From Triatoma infestans (lineage: Eukaryota > Arthropoda > Insecta > Hemiptera > Reduviidae), in the NCBI GenBank assembly GCA_011037195.1, contig JAAEAF010000646.1:18027-82026 (forward strand): DNA of 64,000 bases. Direction: 5' to 3'. Within the stretch, counting starts at the first letter, position 1. Every line of letters starts with the position of its first letter. Made by a program: the position numbers and the translations under genes. Under the pieces are notes generated by a model. It worked only from the letters and a program-made list of their open reading frames with translations, was not told the DNA's origin and did not search any database. Of this stretch, positions 10,415 through 22,900 are shown in pieces.

Positions 10415-11479
10415 CAGTGGCGGCTCCTGACTTGGATATGTGGGGGTTCAACATTTTTTTTTTTAAATTATCTGTTTTTGTAATTAGTATTAATGATTAA
10501 GTTGGGACGCGGGGGACCGGCATTTTTAATCCTAATTCTATCTTCGCAGGTTAAATTATCCGAATTTTTAATTAAATATTCAACACTATTAATTGCTACA
10601 GATTGTGACATGATAAATTGAAAACAGAAGGAATGAAAAAATGTTTAAAACTTTATCTAATGTAAAAATAATATTTAGAAATATAATAATATAAATATAG
10701 AAAAATATATAAAATATAATTACTTAAAAAAATAAACCAATTCGAATCCAAAAGCTTGATAAAAATATAAAAATTCACACTTTGGCAGAGGCCACATCGC
10801 ACAAAAAAATAACGAACGGCCGTTACAGTGCAATATCGAATGTGCAACTAACTTCGGATAAGATCGGGTAATTCGTTCAACTACAGCTAGCTAGTATTCA
10901 ACGTTCATCGCGCAAGAATCCCCCACTCTTATTTTAAAAAGTTAATAGGAAACACACGTTTCTACACTAACACAAAGAAATGTTTTTATATATACATATA
11001 TATATATTAAATTCTCCAGCGCGATACCGAATTGTGAACCCCCTGCTTCCTACACTTTATACATCTCCTGATATGTGCACGCATTATACCTACAATCGTA
11101 CAAAAATGCACAATACATTAAACAACACATTAGAGTGAGCTCCTATACTGATATACGTTCCTATTCGTTTATGTTCGATTCTCCTCGGATTTGACAAACA
11201 AATTATTTTTTTCACATCATTCATTCATTCATTTACATGGATTTGATTGAAACTATATCAGGATTCAATTTTTATAAGCTATATTCATTCAATTTTTGCT
11301 GTGACCAATGTTTGAAAGTAATATAAATAAAAATGAAAATATTTTTTGAAATTGAAATACGAAATAAAAATAAGAGAAAGTAATAAACATATGATAATTT
11401 GTTGTTTTTAATTTTTAATTTTTTTTCAAATAGCTGGGGGGTTCAGTCGCGCAATCGCGAATACCAGTAGCCGCCATTG
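10415..11479. mobile_element. Non-autonomous hAT-like element, CAGTGGCGGCT ends
   Basis: It starts CAGTGGCGGCTCCTG (10415) and ends with the inverted counterpart CAGTAGCCGCCATTG (11479). Flanks CGGTTTAT (10407-10414) and CTGTTTAT (11480-11487) agree at 7 of 8 positions, as for an aged 8-bp target duplication. There is no transposase frame. A second copy lies inverted at 27875-28954. Confidence 0.7.
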
Positions 11480-11967
11480 CTGTTTATTAAAATTTATGCT
11501 CATTAAAAACATTTTAAAACAAACTTTTTCAAACACCATTTAACTCTATTAAATGTAATAAAAAAACTTTTTAAAATTTCTTATCCCGTTCTTCATTTAT
11601 ATTATCGAGAAATTTCAAAATATTAAAAGGTCCTTCTTGCCTATTTGTAAGCACGATCCTGCTAGCTTAACTTAGTATTGAATATTAGCCCCAGGAAATG
11701 GATAATTTCTTTGTAATGAATCGATGTGTCATCCTGCATTAAACGAGGGAAATGTGGGCATATCTTTTATACTTTTAAGGAAATTAAAATTCCATTCCAA
11801 AACTCCATTTGCAATTCTAATTATTTATTCATATTATAATTTGTTTTTACTCGCCATTTTGTTGTATTATTAATATAATTATTTTTAAATTTCAATTTGC
11901 TTTTGGATTGAGGTTTTTCTTGTCACCTTTTTTGTTCGTTTTCATAATCCGATTTATTTAAGTTTTC
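11480..11967. other. AT-rich DNA, no feature recognised
   Basis: No long frame, no terminal repeats and no tRNA-like boxes seen. Confidence 0.5.
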
Positions 11968-12160
11968 GCCACGGTGGAAGAATGGTTAGAGGCCTCAGAC
12001 CGCAAAGTTGACGTGTACGTATTGTGGTACTGGGTTCGATTCCTGGTTTTGCTTTAGATTTTATTTGATATAAAGTGAAATATATTTTCCATCCCCCCCC
12101 CATCCACCACACCTGATTGGTAGTTGGACGTAAAGCCCGTCTGAAAACAGAAAAGCATTA
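11968..12160 (+). mobile_element. tRNA-derived SINE (family 2)
   Basis: The A-box-like string GGAAGAATGGTTAGAGG is followed about 50 bp later by the B box GGGTTCGATTCCTGG, the internal Pol III promoter layout. A short body ending GCCCGTCTGAAAACAG follows. It does not fold into a full tRNA by eye, so a SINE head is the better call. Only one copy is recognised here. Confidence 0.6.
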
Positions 12161-12339
12161 CTCTACTTTACATTTAGATATGTTCCTTTAACTTCTGTGG
12201 CCTAAAGCCTTAATTTTATACGTGATAAAGCATCCACCTTTGTGTTTGTTTTTCCAGCTTGGATTCTATGCCATAACTATATTTTTCTAGATTTTCTCTT
12301 CCGCAAGCTCACAGAATTCGGGTATTTTAAATTATTTAA

Positions 12340-13370
12340 CCCTTCCATTGCTAATACCACATTAAAGTGGGTACACTTGACGTTCTCCACAGGCTAATAC
12401 CACATTTATGTGTATTGGTCTAGCACTCTCCCACAGGCTAATACCACATATGTGTGGTTTGATGCTTTTTCGTATCTTTGCTACTCCTACATGAAAGTAT
12501 ATTTTTTTACTTCTCCCAGCGACATCTATACATCCATGGGCATCCATAGAATATTTTTATTTCACTTAAATGGCAATAGATGGCAAGAAACCTTTTTGCT
12601 AGTCTCTCATAATTGCGACATCATTTTTAAATCTCCCATCGACATCCGTACAATTTTCAGAATATTTTCTTTTGCCTATTATGTTATACTAAAATAAAAG
12701 ATGGCAATAATCCCTTGCGACCTTTTTGTCGGCGAATTTCTTGGGTTTATTATCCATCCCTTTTCCAAACAACCCTTGTACCTACATATGTTTGTCATTG
12801 TAACGTTTGCGTCTGTTTGAATAACTTCTCTTTTGCAGTTTTTCAATCTAATTTTCTATTACTTACACTTTTAGTATTTTGATTATTATTTTCGACATGG
12901 TACTGTCAACTGTTGGGACAATAAGGAAATCCACCAAATGGTACAGGAAGTTTTTTTTCCGTGTTTCGAATAGGAAGTGTAGTGCCGTGTTTCGAGATAT
13001 ATCACACTAAACAAACATTCTAATTTTCTTTTAAGTGTTTTTTTATTACGTTTTTAATTTATATTTGTTTAAGATATTTTAAATATAATTTTTTTTTTAA
13101 CAAACCTTTAATAGGCTTATATTATTAAGCTTTACTTACAGCTAAAAATTAATTAGTTCACTGGAAATTTAGACAGTTACTAATTAAATAGAGATTTAAA
13201 AAGTTTAAAATAGGGATTTAAAATGTTAAAGAACGGATTTTAAAGCTTAAAGAGTTGTAAACCAAAAGTGGGGAAAAATCTACGACTGACAAAAGAATTT
13301 TAGCATGGGGGGGACGACTGCCAGTGAGTCAGCCTAGCACGCAGTGTACTAATACTCTGCAATGAAAGGG
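12340..13370. mobile_element. piggyBac-like non-autonomous element in a TTAA target
   Basis: It is flanked by TTAA on both sides (12336-12339 and 13371-13374). Ends are CCCTTCCATTGC and, inverted, CCCTTTCATTGC, each leading into a TAATAC or GTATTAG string. TTAA duplication with CCC-starting repeats is diagnostic of piggyBac. The 1,031-bp body has no recognisable DDD transposase. The left end carries the short unit GCTAATACCACA three times (12350-12450). Confidence 0.8.
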
Positions 13371-13374
13371 TTAA

Positions 13375-13986
13375 CCAAACAAAAGGTTTTAGATCCATTC
13401 TTATCTGAAAACATCATATAAATATGGCCTAAAATAATGAGTTGTCCAAAACTATCCGTTGTAATTCTTTTTCAGTTGAGCTGTAATTAATTTCATGTAT
13501 GTTTAAACTGGGACAGACATAACCAATAGGGTGATTAGCTCTACTAAATTTTTGTGTTATTACGCCTTAAAGCAAAGTTGCTAATATGAAGGAATGGTTT
13601 TTTATTCCATCTATAGCAACGATATGGTCTAAATATGCTAATACATCTATTCGGAAAATATTCCGATTTGTCTGAATGGATTTTGTGATTGTGTTTTCTT
13701 AAAATTTGGAATTCGACTTACACACCGTTTATTGGGTTGCAATCTAATCACATTTAGGTTTCTAATCACATCTGCATTGTTTGAAGACCAATATGTACCT
13801 CTCCATTGCTATTATATACAACTTAACTTTGAGTAAAATTTAATTGTTCAAGATAATTTCTGAATTTTATGCCTGTTTAATGTTTTTTTTAAAAACAGAG
13901 GTTCGGATTTTTTTTTACAAAATATCATATTAAGTTATAGAGTGAAGTAATGTCTAATAAAAATAATTTTTTTTAATATAAAATAG
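13375..13986. other. AT-rich DNA downstream of the P450, no gene
   Basis: No coding frame or repeat structure recognised. Confidence 0.5.
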
Positions 13987-13992
13987 TTTATT
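13987..13992 (-). terminator. Candidate polyadenylation signal of the P450 gene
   Basis: AATAAA on the minus strand, 76 bp past the P450 stop codon and in the right orientation. AT-richness makes chance matches common. Confidence 0.45.
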
Positions 13993-14068
13993 ACTTGCCA
14001 AAAGTTATTAAATATATGGAACTTGTTCATTTAATTACAAAGAAAATAATTATTTTCAACAATAAATT

Positions 14069-14229
14069 TCAATTTCTTGGCTTAATTCTGACCATATATC
14101 CCTGGCTGACCTCCAATAATAAAGAATATTTGTATTCCAGTTTGTCATATGTTAAGTCTGTTTCAATTTTATACTTTCTAATTATGGTTGAAACGAGCGT
14201 TTTATTAGATGTCATCGCATAAACACTAC
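14069..14229 (-). CDS. P450 exon j (C-terminus)
   Basis: Continues the haem loop as GSVYAMTSNKTLVSTIIRKY and ends YSLLLEVSQGYMVRIKPRN with TGA at 14069-14071. The C-terminal strand is typical of CYP4 proteins. Confidence 0.88.
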
Positions 14230-17200
14230 CTATAAAGAAATTAAAAAAAGTAAATAACAAATTAAAAAAGAAAATAACATTAATTTAAGTACTTCATTTT
14301 ATTTAAAAAATATGATTTTATTGGACATTTTTCAGCTGTAGGAAATTTCAAATTAATAGAGCTGAAGTAGTTAATCCAACCTAGCTACCAGGACAGTGTT
14401 CGAATATGTCAGTGTGGCGCCATCTGTTAGTGATCAATAGGTACCACTGTCTCGACTAATAAACGCCTTCGGAATGTAAGCCTTAAAACAACTTTCAACG
14501 AGCCACCGCTTCTTCGAGCTTCACTGTGTGGATGGTATACACTTGAGAGGTCCCAGCGACGGCACTAGCTAGACCCGTACGGAAGGTTCAATTGAGAAGA
14601 AATACAAATCGAAGCATGCTCCTTCCCGATGGTGGCGATGGGCGAAGGATAAAGACATTGGGCCACAGGAACAGCTCAATCAGTATTGGTTAGAAATATT
14701 ATTGTGTATATTCGCTAGCAATAAAAGAGTTTAATGACGATTTGCGTTGGTGTTGCATTTATCCCAACTGAGCTCAAAGTCAGTTTGGAGCAAGACACTA
14801 GAGTTATTGTTTGCTTCGGTAACCGTAGAAAAGTTTTGTGACAGAACTTTCTAACTTAATATTTCCGAATGTTTGAAGTATTATTGTGGCAAATGTTGCA
14901 CTATGATAAAAATACTCCTTCTTTCTGCAGGCTGCCTTTTTTTTTAAGATCGTGTTCGTCACTACTTTTTCAGATATGGTAAATAACATTGCTAGCTGAT
15001 TGGTTAGCGTAATGGACCCCCACACGGAAGACCCGGGTTCAAGTTCAGCTGTGCTGGATCCTTAGAGTGTTCCCAGGAGCACTTCTACAGCTCACTGCCC
15101 TGTGGTGGACAGGGTTGCCTGTAACGAGAGAACTGTATCCTATCCGGAGGCCGGCAGTGCACTGAGAAGGCTGCGGGCGCCAATGACCATAGATGTTGTC
15201 ACGCCTTAAATTTAAAAATCAAAACACATGGCCGGCAGTTGGTTCTCAAAGTTCATTTCGCTCGCTAGTGACCTGGGATATTTCCAGTCCATGCTTTGAC
15301 GCTTGGATATAACATCAAAAGTTTCTATTCTTTCTTAAAAAAAATAAAAAAAAAAAACTATTTCCTGCACATAAATAACGTTGTTGAAGTTAAAAAAAAA
15401 TTATCGTTTCATTGTGACGGCCGCTTTGGCAAAACAGTTACAAACATGTTCGAATTACTTGAATATTAAAATATAAATTTGAAATCTTTCCACATCTTTA
15501 GACAATTGAAATCTTATATCTGAATGCGGTTCATCCAATATGCAGACTGTTACAGGACTTGCTATCTGCGGAATGTATCACAATTCTTTATCCTTTGTCA
15601 TACAGTTCCTTTGGCTCTTTACTTATTGAATGACTACTGTATACAAGTTTGAATATAAAAGATATATACAATTTTTTTTTACCTGGGCAAGATCTTGGTC
15701 CCCAGCTGAATGGAAAATAGGCACCTTTTGGTCTTTTGGCACTCTCTTCTGGCAGAAAATGATCTGGATAAAATTCGTTTGGGTGTGACCATAAGGTTGG
15801 ATCTCTATGCAGGTAATGAAGTAATATAAAGGCTGTACTTCCTTTAGGAAGCCTATATTCTTCATCTACAATACAGTAATTTTATTAATACAGATTTATT
15901 GTATATTAAATGCTGATTTAAATTATTATAATTATTCTCTTTTCTTTCCCATCCATCTCAAACTTATAAAATTTCAAAAGCATAAGTTTATTAGAATCAC
16001 ACTGTTATTCAACGCCAGGTTTGTTTTCCTTTTTCTGTTTTGCATATTTTATGATTTGTATTTGTATTATTTATTAGAAACTTTTCCGTTCATGAGTATT
16101 TAATATTCAGTTTGAAAAAACATATTTAATTAGCATTAAACTCATACTTTTTTTTTTTTTTGCAACTGGTAAGACGATGTATTGCAACTTTATGATATTA
16201 GCGAAACATTTAATCAAAATTACAACTATGAAGAAAATTCTTCTATAATTACTATGTAAATTGCACTAACAAAAATCTTGTGAGGGTACACTAGAATTTT
16301 TTGAAAACTATTAATAATGTAAATAACATTGGATAGTGAATCTTACCTAATTCTATATCATTTGTAAGTCTCCTAAATATACCAATAGGGCTAAAAAGTC
16401 GCATAACCTCCTTCATAATTCTAGTCAAATATTCCATTCTGGATAGTTGTTCCCATGTTGGTGGGACTTCAGGATCTTCTCCTAAAATTTCTACTTGTTC
16501 TTTATAAACAGCTTCTTGATGTTCAGGAAATATGGCCAGCATCAATAATATATAGGATGCTGTTACAGCTGATGTATCAAATCCCTGTAATATATTTCTA
16601 TTATTTAGTTGGTTTTAAATATATTTCTGGATAGGAGAATGGGAAATGTTAGGAGGTTATGTTGAAAATAACATTGTGTAACGCTGCCACTAGTGCCATC
16701 TAGGAGAAGAAGCAGGCACACTTGTTCTCCTCGTGGCCGCTGCGGAGCTCTAGCGGGGGCGCCTCTAGATTCTTCTACAGCGGTCTCCCATGGTCTATCG
16801 CGACCTAGATTTTCGAGAAACTTCCAGAACCTTCTCCACTGGTGTAAGTAGGAGAAGAACTGCTTGAGAAAAAACTTTTGTGGGTTTATACAGTGTATTT
16901 AAGTGTTATATTTGTAATTTAATGTGTTGAACAATAAATTGGTGTTGTTAGAAGTTTGGTGTGTTTTATCTAAACCAAACCCACTCAGCAACTAGTTTGA
17001 AAAACGTTACATCAGTTATACAGAGTTAATTATATAAAAGGAGCTTTCCATAAATGCCCAAATCTATTTCATTTGACATCTGTCTAAGCAATTTAAACCT
17101 TGCGAAGTTTGTAGATTAATAAAAAGCGTTATAGCAATTAAAAAAATTATAATTCAATCATCTTTCTAATCCCATTTGTGACATTTCTTTCCACAAGATC

Positions 17201-19899
17201 GCGTATTTTCACTTAGTGTACCACAATCCGGCTAAGAAGCTGTAATGTCCACCTTCTGTTTTGCCACTTCTTCTGTCAAGCAGATGACAATCACTATTAA
17301 TTACTGTATTAGAAATGAAAGGGTTCTTCTTTTTCTTTCTTGGCAATACAGCCCATGAAAGCCCTAGCCTCCTCAACTACATTCTACTCACTCCCTACTC
17401 ACTCCCAACAACCTGATATCCCGTTCCACGTTCTCCAGCCATCGCATCCGAGGTTTTCCAGAACTCCTTCATCATTCCATTTGGCCAGTAAACAACTTTT
17501 TGTCCTGCTCTATTCTCTCCAGGTGACCGAACCATCTTAACTCCCAGGTTTCACATTCCCACCAGGTCCTGTTCACCATATAGTTCTTTTATCTCCTGAT
17601 TTGACCTTAGCAATTTCACCTCCATAGTCAATCCTGTCTTACCAGGCCAAATATTTTCCTCAGGACCTTTGTCTCCCATACATCGAGAAGTCACTCATCC
17701 TCTCGAGTTAGCGTCCACGTTTCGTTGGTATAGATGACAAGCGTCTTTAATAAGGTCTTGTACAATATTAACTTGGCTTCTCTAGATAGGTGGTTAAAGC
17801 GCAGGGCTTTCTGTAAAGACCTTTAGCATTTATTGTCGGCTGTTATTCTGGCTTTCATGTCTATACTGACTTCATTTATATTGTGATAATAGCCCCAAGT
17901 ACATAAAGCTTTAACCACTTCAAACTTATGGTTCCTAAGACATATTGCATCCTGGTCGTTTCTTTTTTTGTTCAGCATATACTTTGTCTTTGGTACGTTG
18001 ACAGCAAGTTCCAATTTACTGGTTTCTTTAGTGAGCTCTTCGAAAACTCCTAAGAATGCCAGTAAAGTTCGAGTTGACAAAACAACATCATCTGCGTAAG
18101 CCACATGCTGGCTCATCCAATTAAAAAATGGTGCCTCCGGGGTTAGTACGTATTGCGCTAATAGCCACCACCAGTGCTAGATTAAACAACATCGGGGACA
18201 ACAGATCTCCTTGTCTCAAGCCTTCCTCTTCAAATATGGAACCTACCTTCATACAGCTTGTTGAGTGTATAAAAGTCATAAGTGTCAGACTTATCATTTT
18301 TTTTTGGCAAACCCAAATGAAGCATCCAGCGAAGAAGTTTTCCCCGGTCCAAACTATCGTAGGCTTGCTTTAAATCTATAAATAAGTGATGCAGATGTAC
18401 ATTATAATCGTGGCACTTTTCCATCATTATCCTAATGGAGAAAAGAGGCCCACAGTGGATCTTCCTTCTCTAAATCATAATTGGCATTACCCAACCTCTT
18501 TACTAATCCACTTTGTAGGAGGCACAACAGCAAAGCGGGTAATACCTTGTAAGCTGCATCCAGGAGAGAAATCCTCCGGCAGTTCTCACGCTTCGTGTTA
18601 CTACACTTTTTAAAAACTGGGTATAGATACTTTTCGACCTCCCTTAGACATTGTCTCATTCATTGTTGAAAGGATTCTGTGTCCTCCAAAATAATGGGTT
18701 GAGTAATAGAACCAGTCACCATCTAATTCACCATACAAATGTGGAGCCAAAAGCTGCATCAAGGCATCATCTTTGAGCCTTTAAGCGCATTGCCTCTCTG
18801 TCACGCCCGCTATAATGTATTGGCGATTGAGCTTCAACTAAGGCGGCAAAGTTTTATAATTTGATTTACTAAAAAATTAATTGTATGTTATATGTATATA
18901 ATTATATGTACAATTTATATGTTTATATCATTATATGTAGTACGAGTGTCATTCAATAAGTAACGAGACAAATCACTGTAGCTCAAAAACGATTTATTTA
19001 ATCAATACAAACCCTTGGCTACTTTTCAACATAGTCCCCACATTTACACACTTGTCCCTTAGTTCCCCTTATTTGTGTATGCTTCTGGCGTAAAATTCTT
19101 TGGGTTGAACTCGGAGCCACTTTTGCACCAGATTTTTAACTTCTTTTTTTTAAAATCATGGAAGTCCGATGAGGCAGGGTCGGGGCTGTAGGGGGATGTG
19201 GTAGGATCTCCCTCTTTTTCTTGGTTTCTTTGTGGGCATCCGTAAGTTGTCTTGGAAGCCATTTCGCAAAAGATTTCTTGTACTGCAGCTTATTGTGAAT
19301 AACGTTATGGACAGTTCCAACACTCGCGTACACTTCTTTAGCTATTCGTCCAACAGTAATACGCCTGTTGTCTTGAATTAACGCGTTAATGCGAGATTCG
19401 AGGGTGGAAGTTTCAACTTCAACCAGTTCGTCCACTTCATTGCTCGTCATAGACACACAGCCACTTTTAAACTGTTCTATCCATTAGTAAATGTTAGAAC
19501 GGTTTAAGCAATTATTCCAATACACTTTCAACATTCTTTCATTGGATTTTACTACCTTTGATACCCTCTACAACTAAAAATCTAATCACTGAGCGTTGTT
19601 CTTCGGATGTGCAATGCTTGATCAGATTCGCCATTGTTAACTGAATATATTTGAGGTTATGCCTACCAAATACTCTTGAACAGTTGATGAGAAACTAAGT
19701 TCAAAGATGCCAACTTGACGCACTTAAACTATGGTATGGTGATTACACAAACCGTTCCTTAGCTACAGCGATTTCTCTCGTTACTTATTGAATGACCCTC
19801 GTAAATTAGATCTGAATCAATTTGGTTAATATAGTTTATTTCTGAATGTTAGAACATAAAGTTCTATGTTTATTTTAATGTTTCTTGATGACACGAGGT

Positions 19900-19940
<41 letters not shown>

Positions 19941-22900
19941 CACATTCACTAAATTGTGTAAAGTTCATTAGTGAGTCATTTCAATGTCCACTATCACCTG
20001 CCAACATTAAAGTTTTTTATACTTTCCTAAACTTCCGTCAAAAATCAGGATATAGAAAATATTTGATATCAGAAGGAGAATATATCAATTCTTTTAATTC
20101 AATTATTAAAGGTATATTTCTGTTACTTTATTTTTAAAACTTATTCAATTTTTGTTTTTTTCCGTCAGATGTGTATTATTATTAACACATTGCTATGAAT
20201 AACGGCACAATTAAGGAATCAGTTTCCAAGGTTATATTAAAAATAATAGCTATAGATTATATCTTTGTCAAAATACATACTTACGGCTACAAAAAAGTCA
20301 GCAGCCAGTCTTCCAGTCTCTTCCCATGTTAGTTTATATTCTTTGGCTCTTTGTAAGAGAACATCTGCGTAGAAAGCTGGAGGGCTATCTATATCTTCTA
20401 CAATACAATTATATCTTACTTAGATTTGGTGCAATTTATTCTTGTTAAAAAAAAAAGTACCCATCAAAAAAAAGATAAACTACCTACCACCGAGTTTTTT
20501 CCTATGTTCTATTCTAGCTTGTAAAACCTGTAAAATGAGCAAAAAATATATTGATTTGATTTATAATTAAATTGTTAAATTCTATCAATTTTTACTTTCT
20601 CTTACTCCTAGTAAGAGGAAGTATTATAATCGTGTCAAATTTTCGATTACGCGTTTTCACCTGAAATATCCGTCTTAAGGTCCTCTGAGTCAAAAAAGTT
20701 GTTTCTAGCAAATGATATATGTGTGTGTGTGTATGTGTGTGTGCATATGAACAGCATAGCTCAAAACCGAAAAACCGTAGAAAGTTGAAATTCTGGGAAA
20801 ATTCATTTAAGGGCATTTTTGGTAGTGGGGCGGGGTTATGTTTTTCTCTAAAGTGCTATCATAGTTAATTATACAATTCTATCATCCAAACAAAATTAAT
20901 TAGAAATAAATAAATGGCCAAAATTTCGAGTTTCAAGAAAATTAGTAAACCGGTATTGCGCTTTTACTGGACCGTTTTTTTTTCAGTTTTGGACGAATTT
21001 CATTAAATTTGATACACTAGATATAAAATTTGTCAATTCTAATTTTGAGAACTGGAGTAAGAGAAAAATTGTGTGAGTGTTTCACACAAGATTTTTATAG
21101 TTTGTACGGTTTTTACTCAAGTATTCCCACATCAAATTAAATCTCTCATACTGAATAATTTTGCAACTTAGTTGTTACTCAATACTAATAATATCCTTAA
21201 GCAACGATTTTTGATATTTTTTGTTACATTTTTTTTTTTTTTTTACTTTTTCTGACTAATATGATAATGCCAAATTTTTGAATTGAGTTTTCATCGCAAA
21301 TATATGTTTTCCCTGAGTATGAGTAAAAATGTTTATCGCGCATAATTTGTGTATGTATCATATATATATAAACAAATTTCACTAATTTCTAACTAGATAT
21401 TCCGTTTATGTACCACCATCGCAACTAACACGCAGGTTTTGGTCAATATTCATCCGTGGTGGCCGGTGAAGTTGGTACTTGGGGGGGTGTGCAGTGCTGT
21501 AAAACGGAACATATCTCCCCATCAAAAAACATGATTTCTCAAATAATATAAATATATATTTCAAAAAACAAAAATAAATAAATATTTGAATATAAAATAA
21601 TTTGAAAAACTTTTTTCATTAAAATGATTTATTTGAGAAATCATGTACTAACTGCTATTTGCTGAATTATAATGTTACGAATGGATACGATATTTGTTTT
21701 TTTATTTCAATTTTTTTAGGTTAATGTCAATTGAATTTTTTTTTTTTTTTTTTTTTTAAGTATTCAACACTAACACCCATTTGATACACCTATAAAATAT
21801 TATTTATTATATTCTATATTATTATTTTACAAAAAATTATATTATTGAATAATACAAAAAAAAATTTCACTGTTAAAACTTTAACGAATACAATAAATAT
21901 AATATATATTAACATATTTTTTAATATCCCACTCAATTATAATCAACGCTGCTCGACAGGCAGCTACAATAGCATTAATTGGGTCACATTAGGGTCATAT
22001 TGGGCAAACAAAGCTTGTCGGAAATAACCGAATATGACCAATTTTTTTGGCACTGTGAATTAGGCAGCATCAACATCAAGCAACATTTGTTGAAATAATT
22101 CTTTTTTAAAAACAGATTTATTAATGTCATTGAAATAATAATTATGCAAAGATATTATTATTATTTTTTTTTACCATAAATTTAAAAACTAATTTTTGTA
22201 GTTATTTTCTGGAGTTTAGGCCGTAGTGTTATGCACCAGCCGCCACAGTTAGCATTCTTACTAATTAATTAGTGACATGAGAGATATTGTCTGCAAATTA
22301 GCCTTCACTGAATGCATATAAAATCTAATCTACAAGTTGCGAAATATCTCAAAAAATAAAACAGCACTCAGGCCACTGATGGGCCAATTTGTCCCCCAAA
22401 AAAAATTCACATCAACGCTGTATCAGAAAAATAAAGCTGCCCGGCAAGCAGCTACAATAACACTAATTGGGTCACATTATTAAGGCAAACAAAGCTTGTT
22501 GGAAATAACCGAATATGATCAATTTTTTTTGACACTGTGAATTTGGGCAGCGTCAACATCAAGTTTGATGAAAGTATTCATTTTTTTTTTTATAAACGGT
22601 TTTATAAATGGTATATGCAAAGATTGTTATGTTATTATTATTTTTTAACATTAGTTAAAAACATTAGTTTTATGTTTTGTCATTTTTATGTTTTTTATTT
22701 TATTTTTGTTATGTTATTAACATTTTTAAATTAATTTCTGTAGTTATTTTCTGAGGATCCTGCAGTGTCGGAATGCTTTTATGCACTATCCAGCCGCCGA
22801 TTTGATGTTCACCATCCGGAAGTGGGATGAATACATTTTATTTATTAGCAACTTTTCTTAAAAAAAAAAAAAAAAAATGCTTTAAGATTTTCTTGTAAAC

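Noticed and set aside
11968..12060. Functional tRNA gene
   Set aside because: A and B boxes are present, but the arms do not pair into a cloverleaf; a SINE head fits better.
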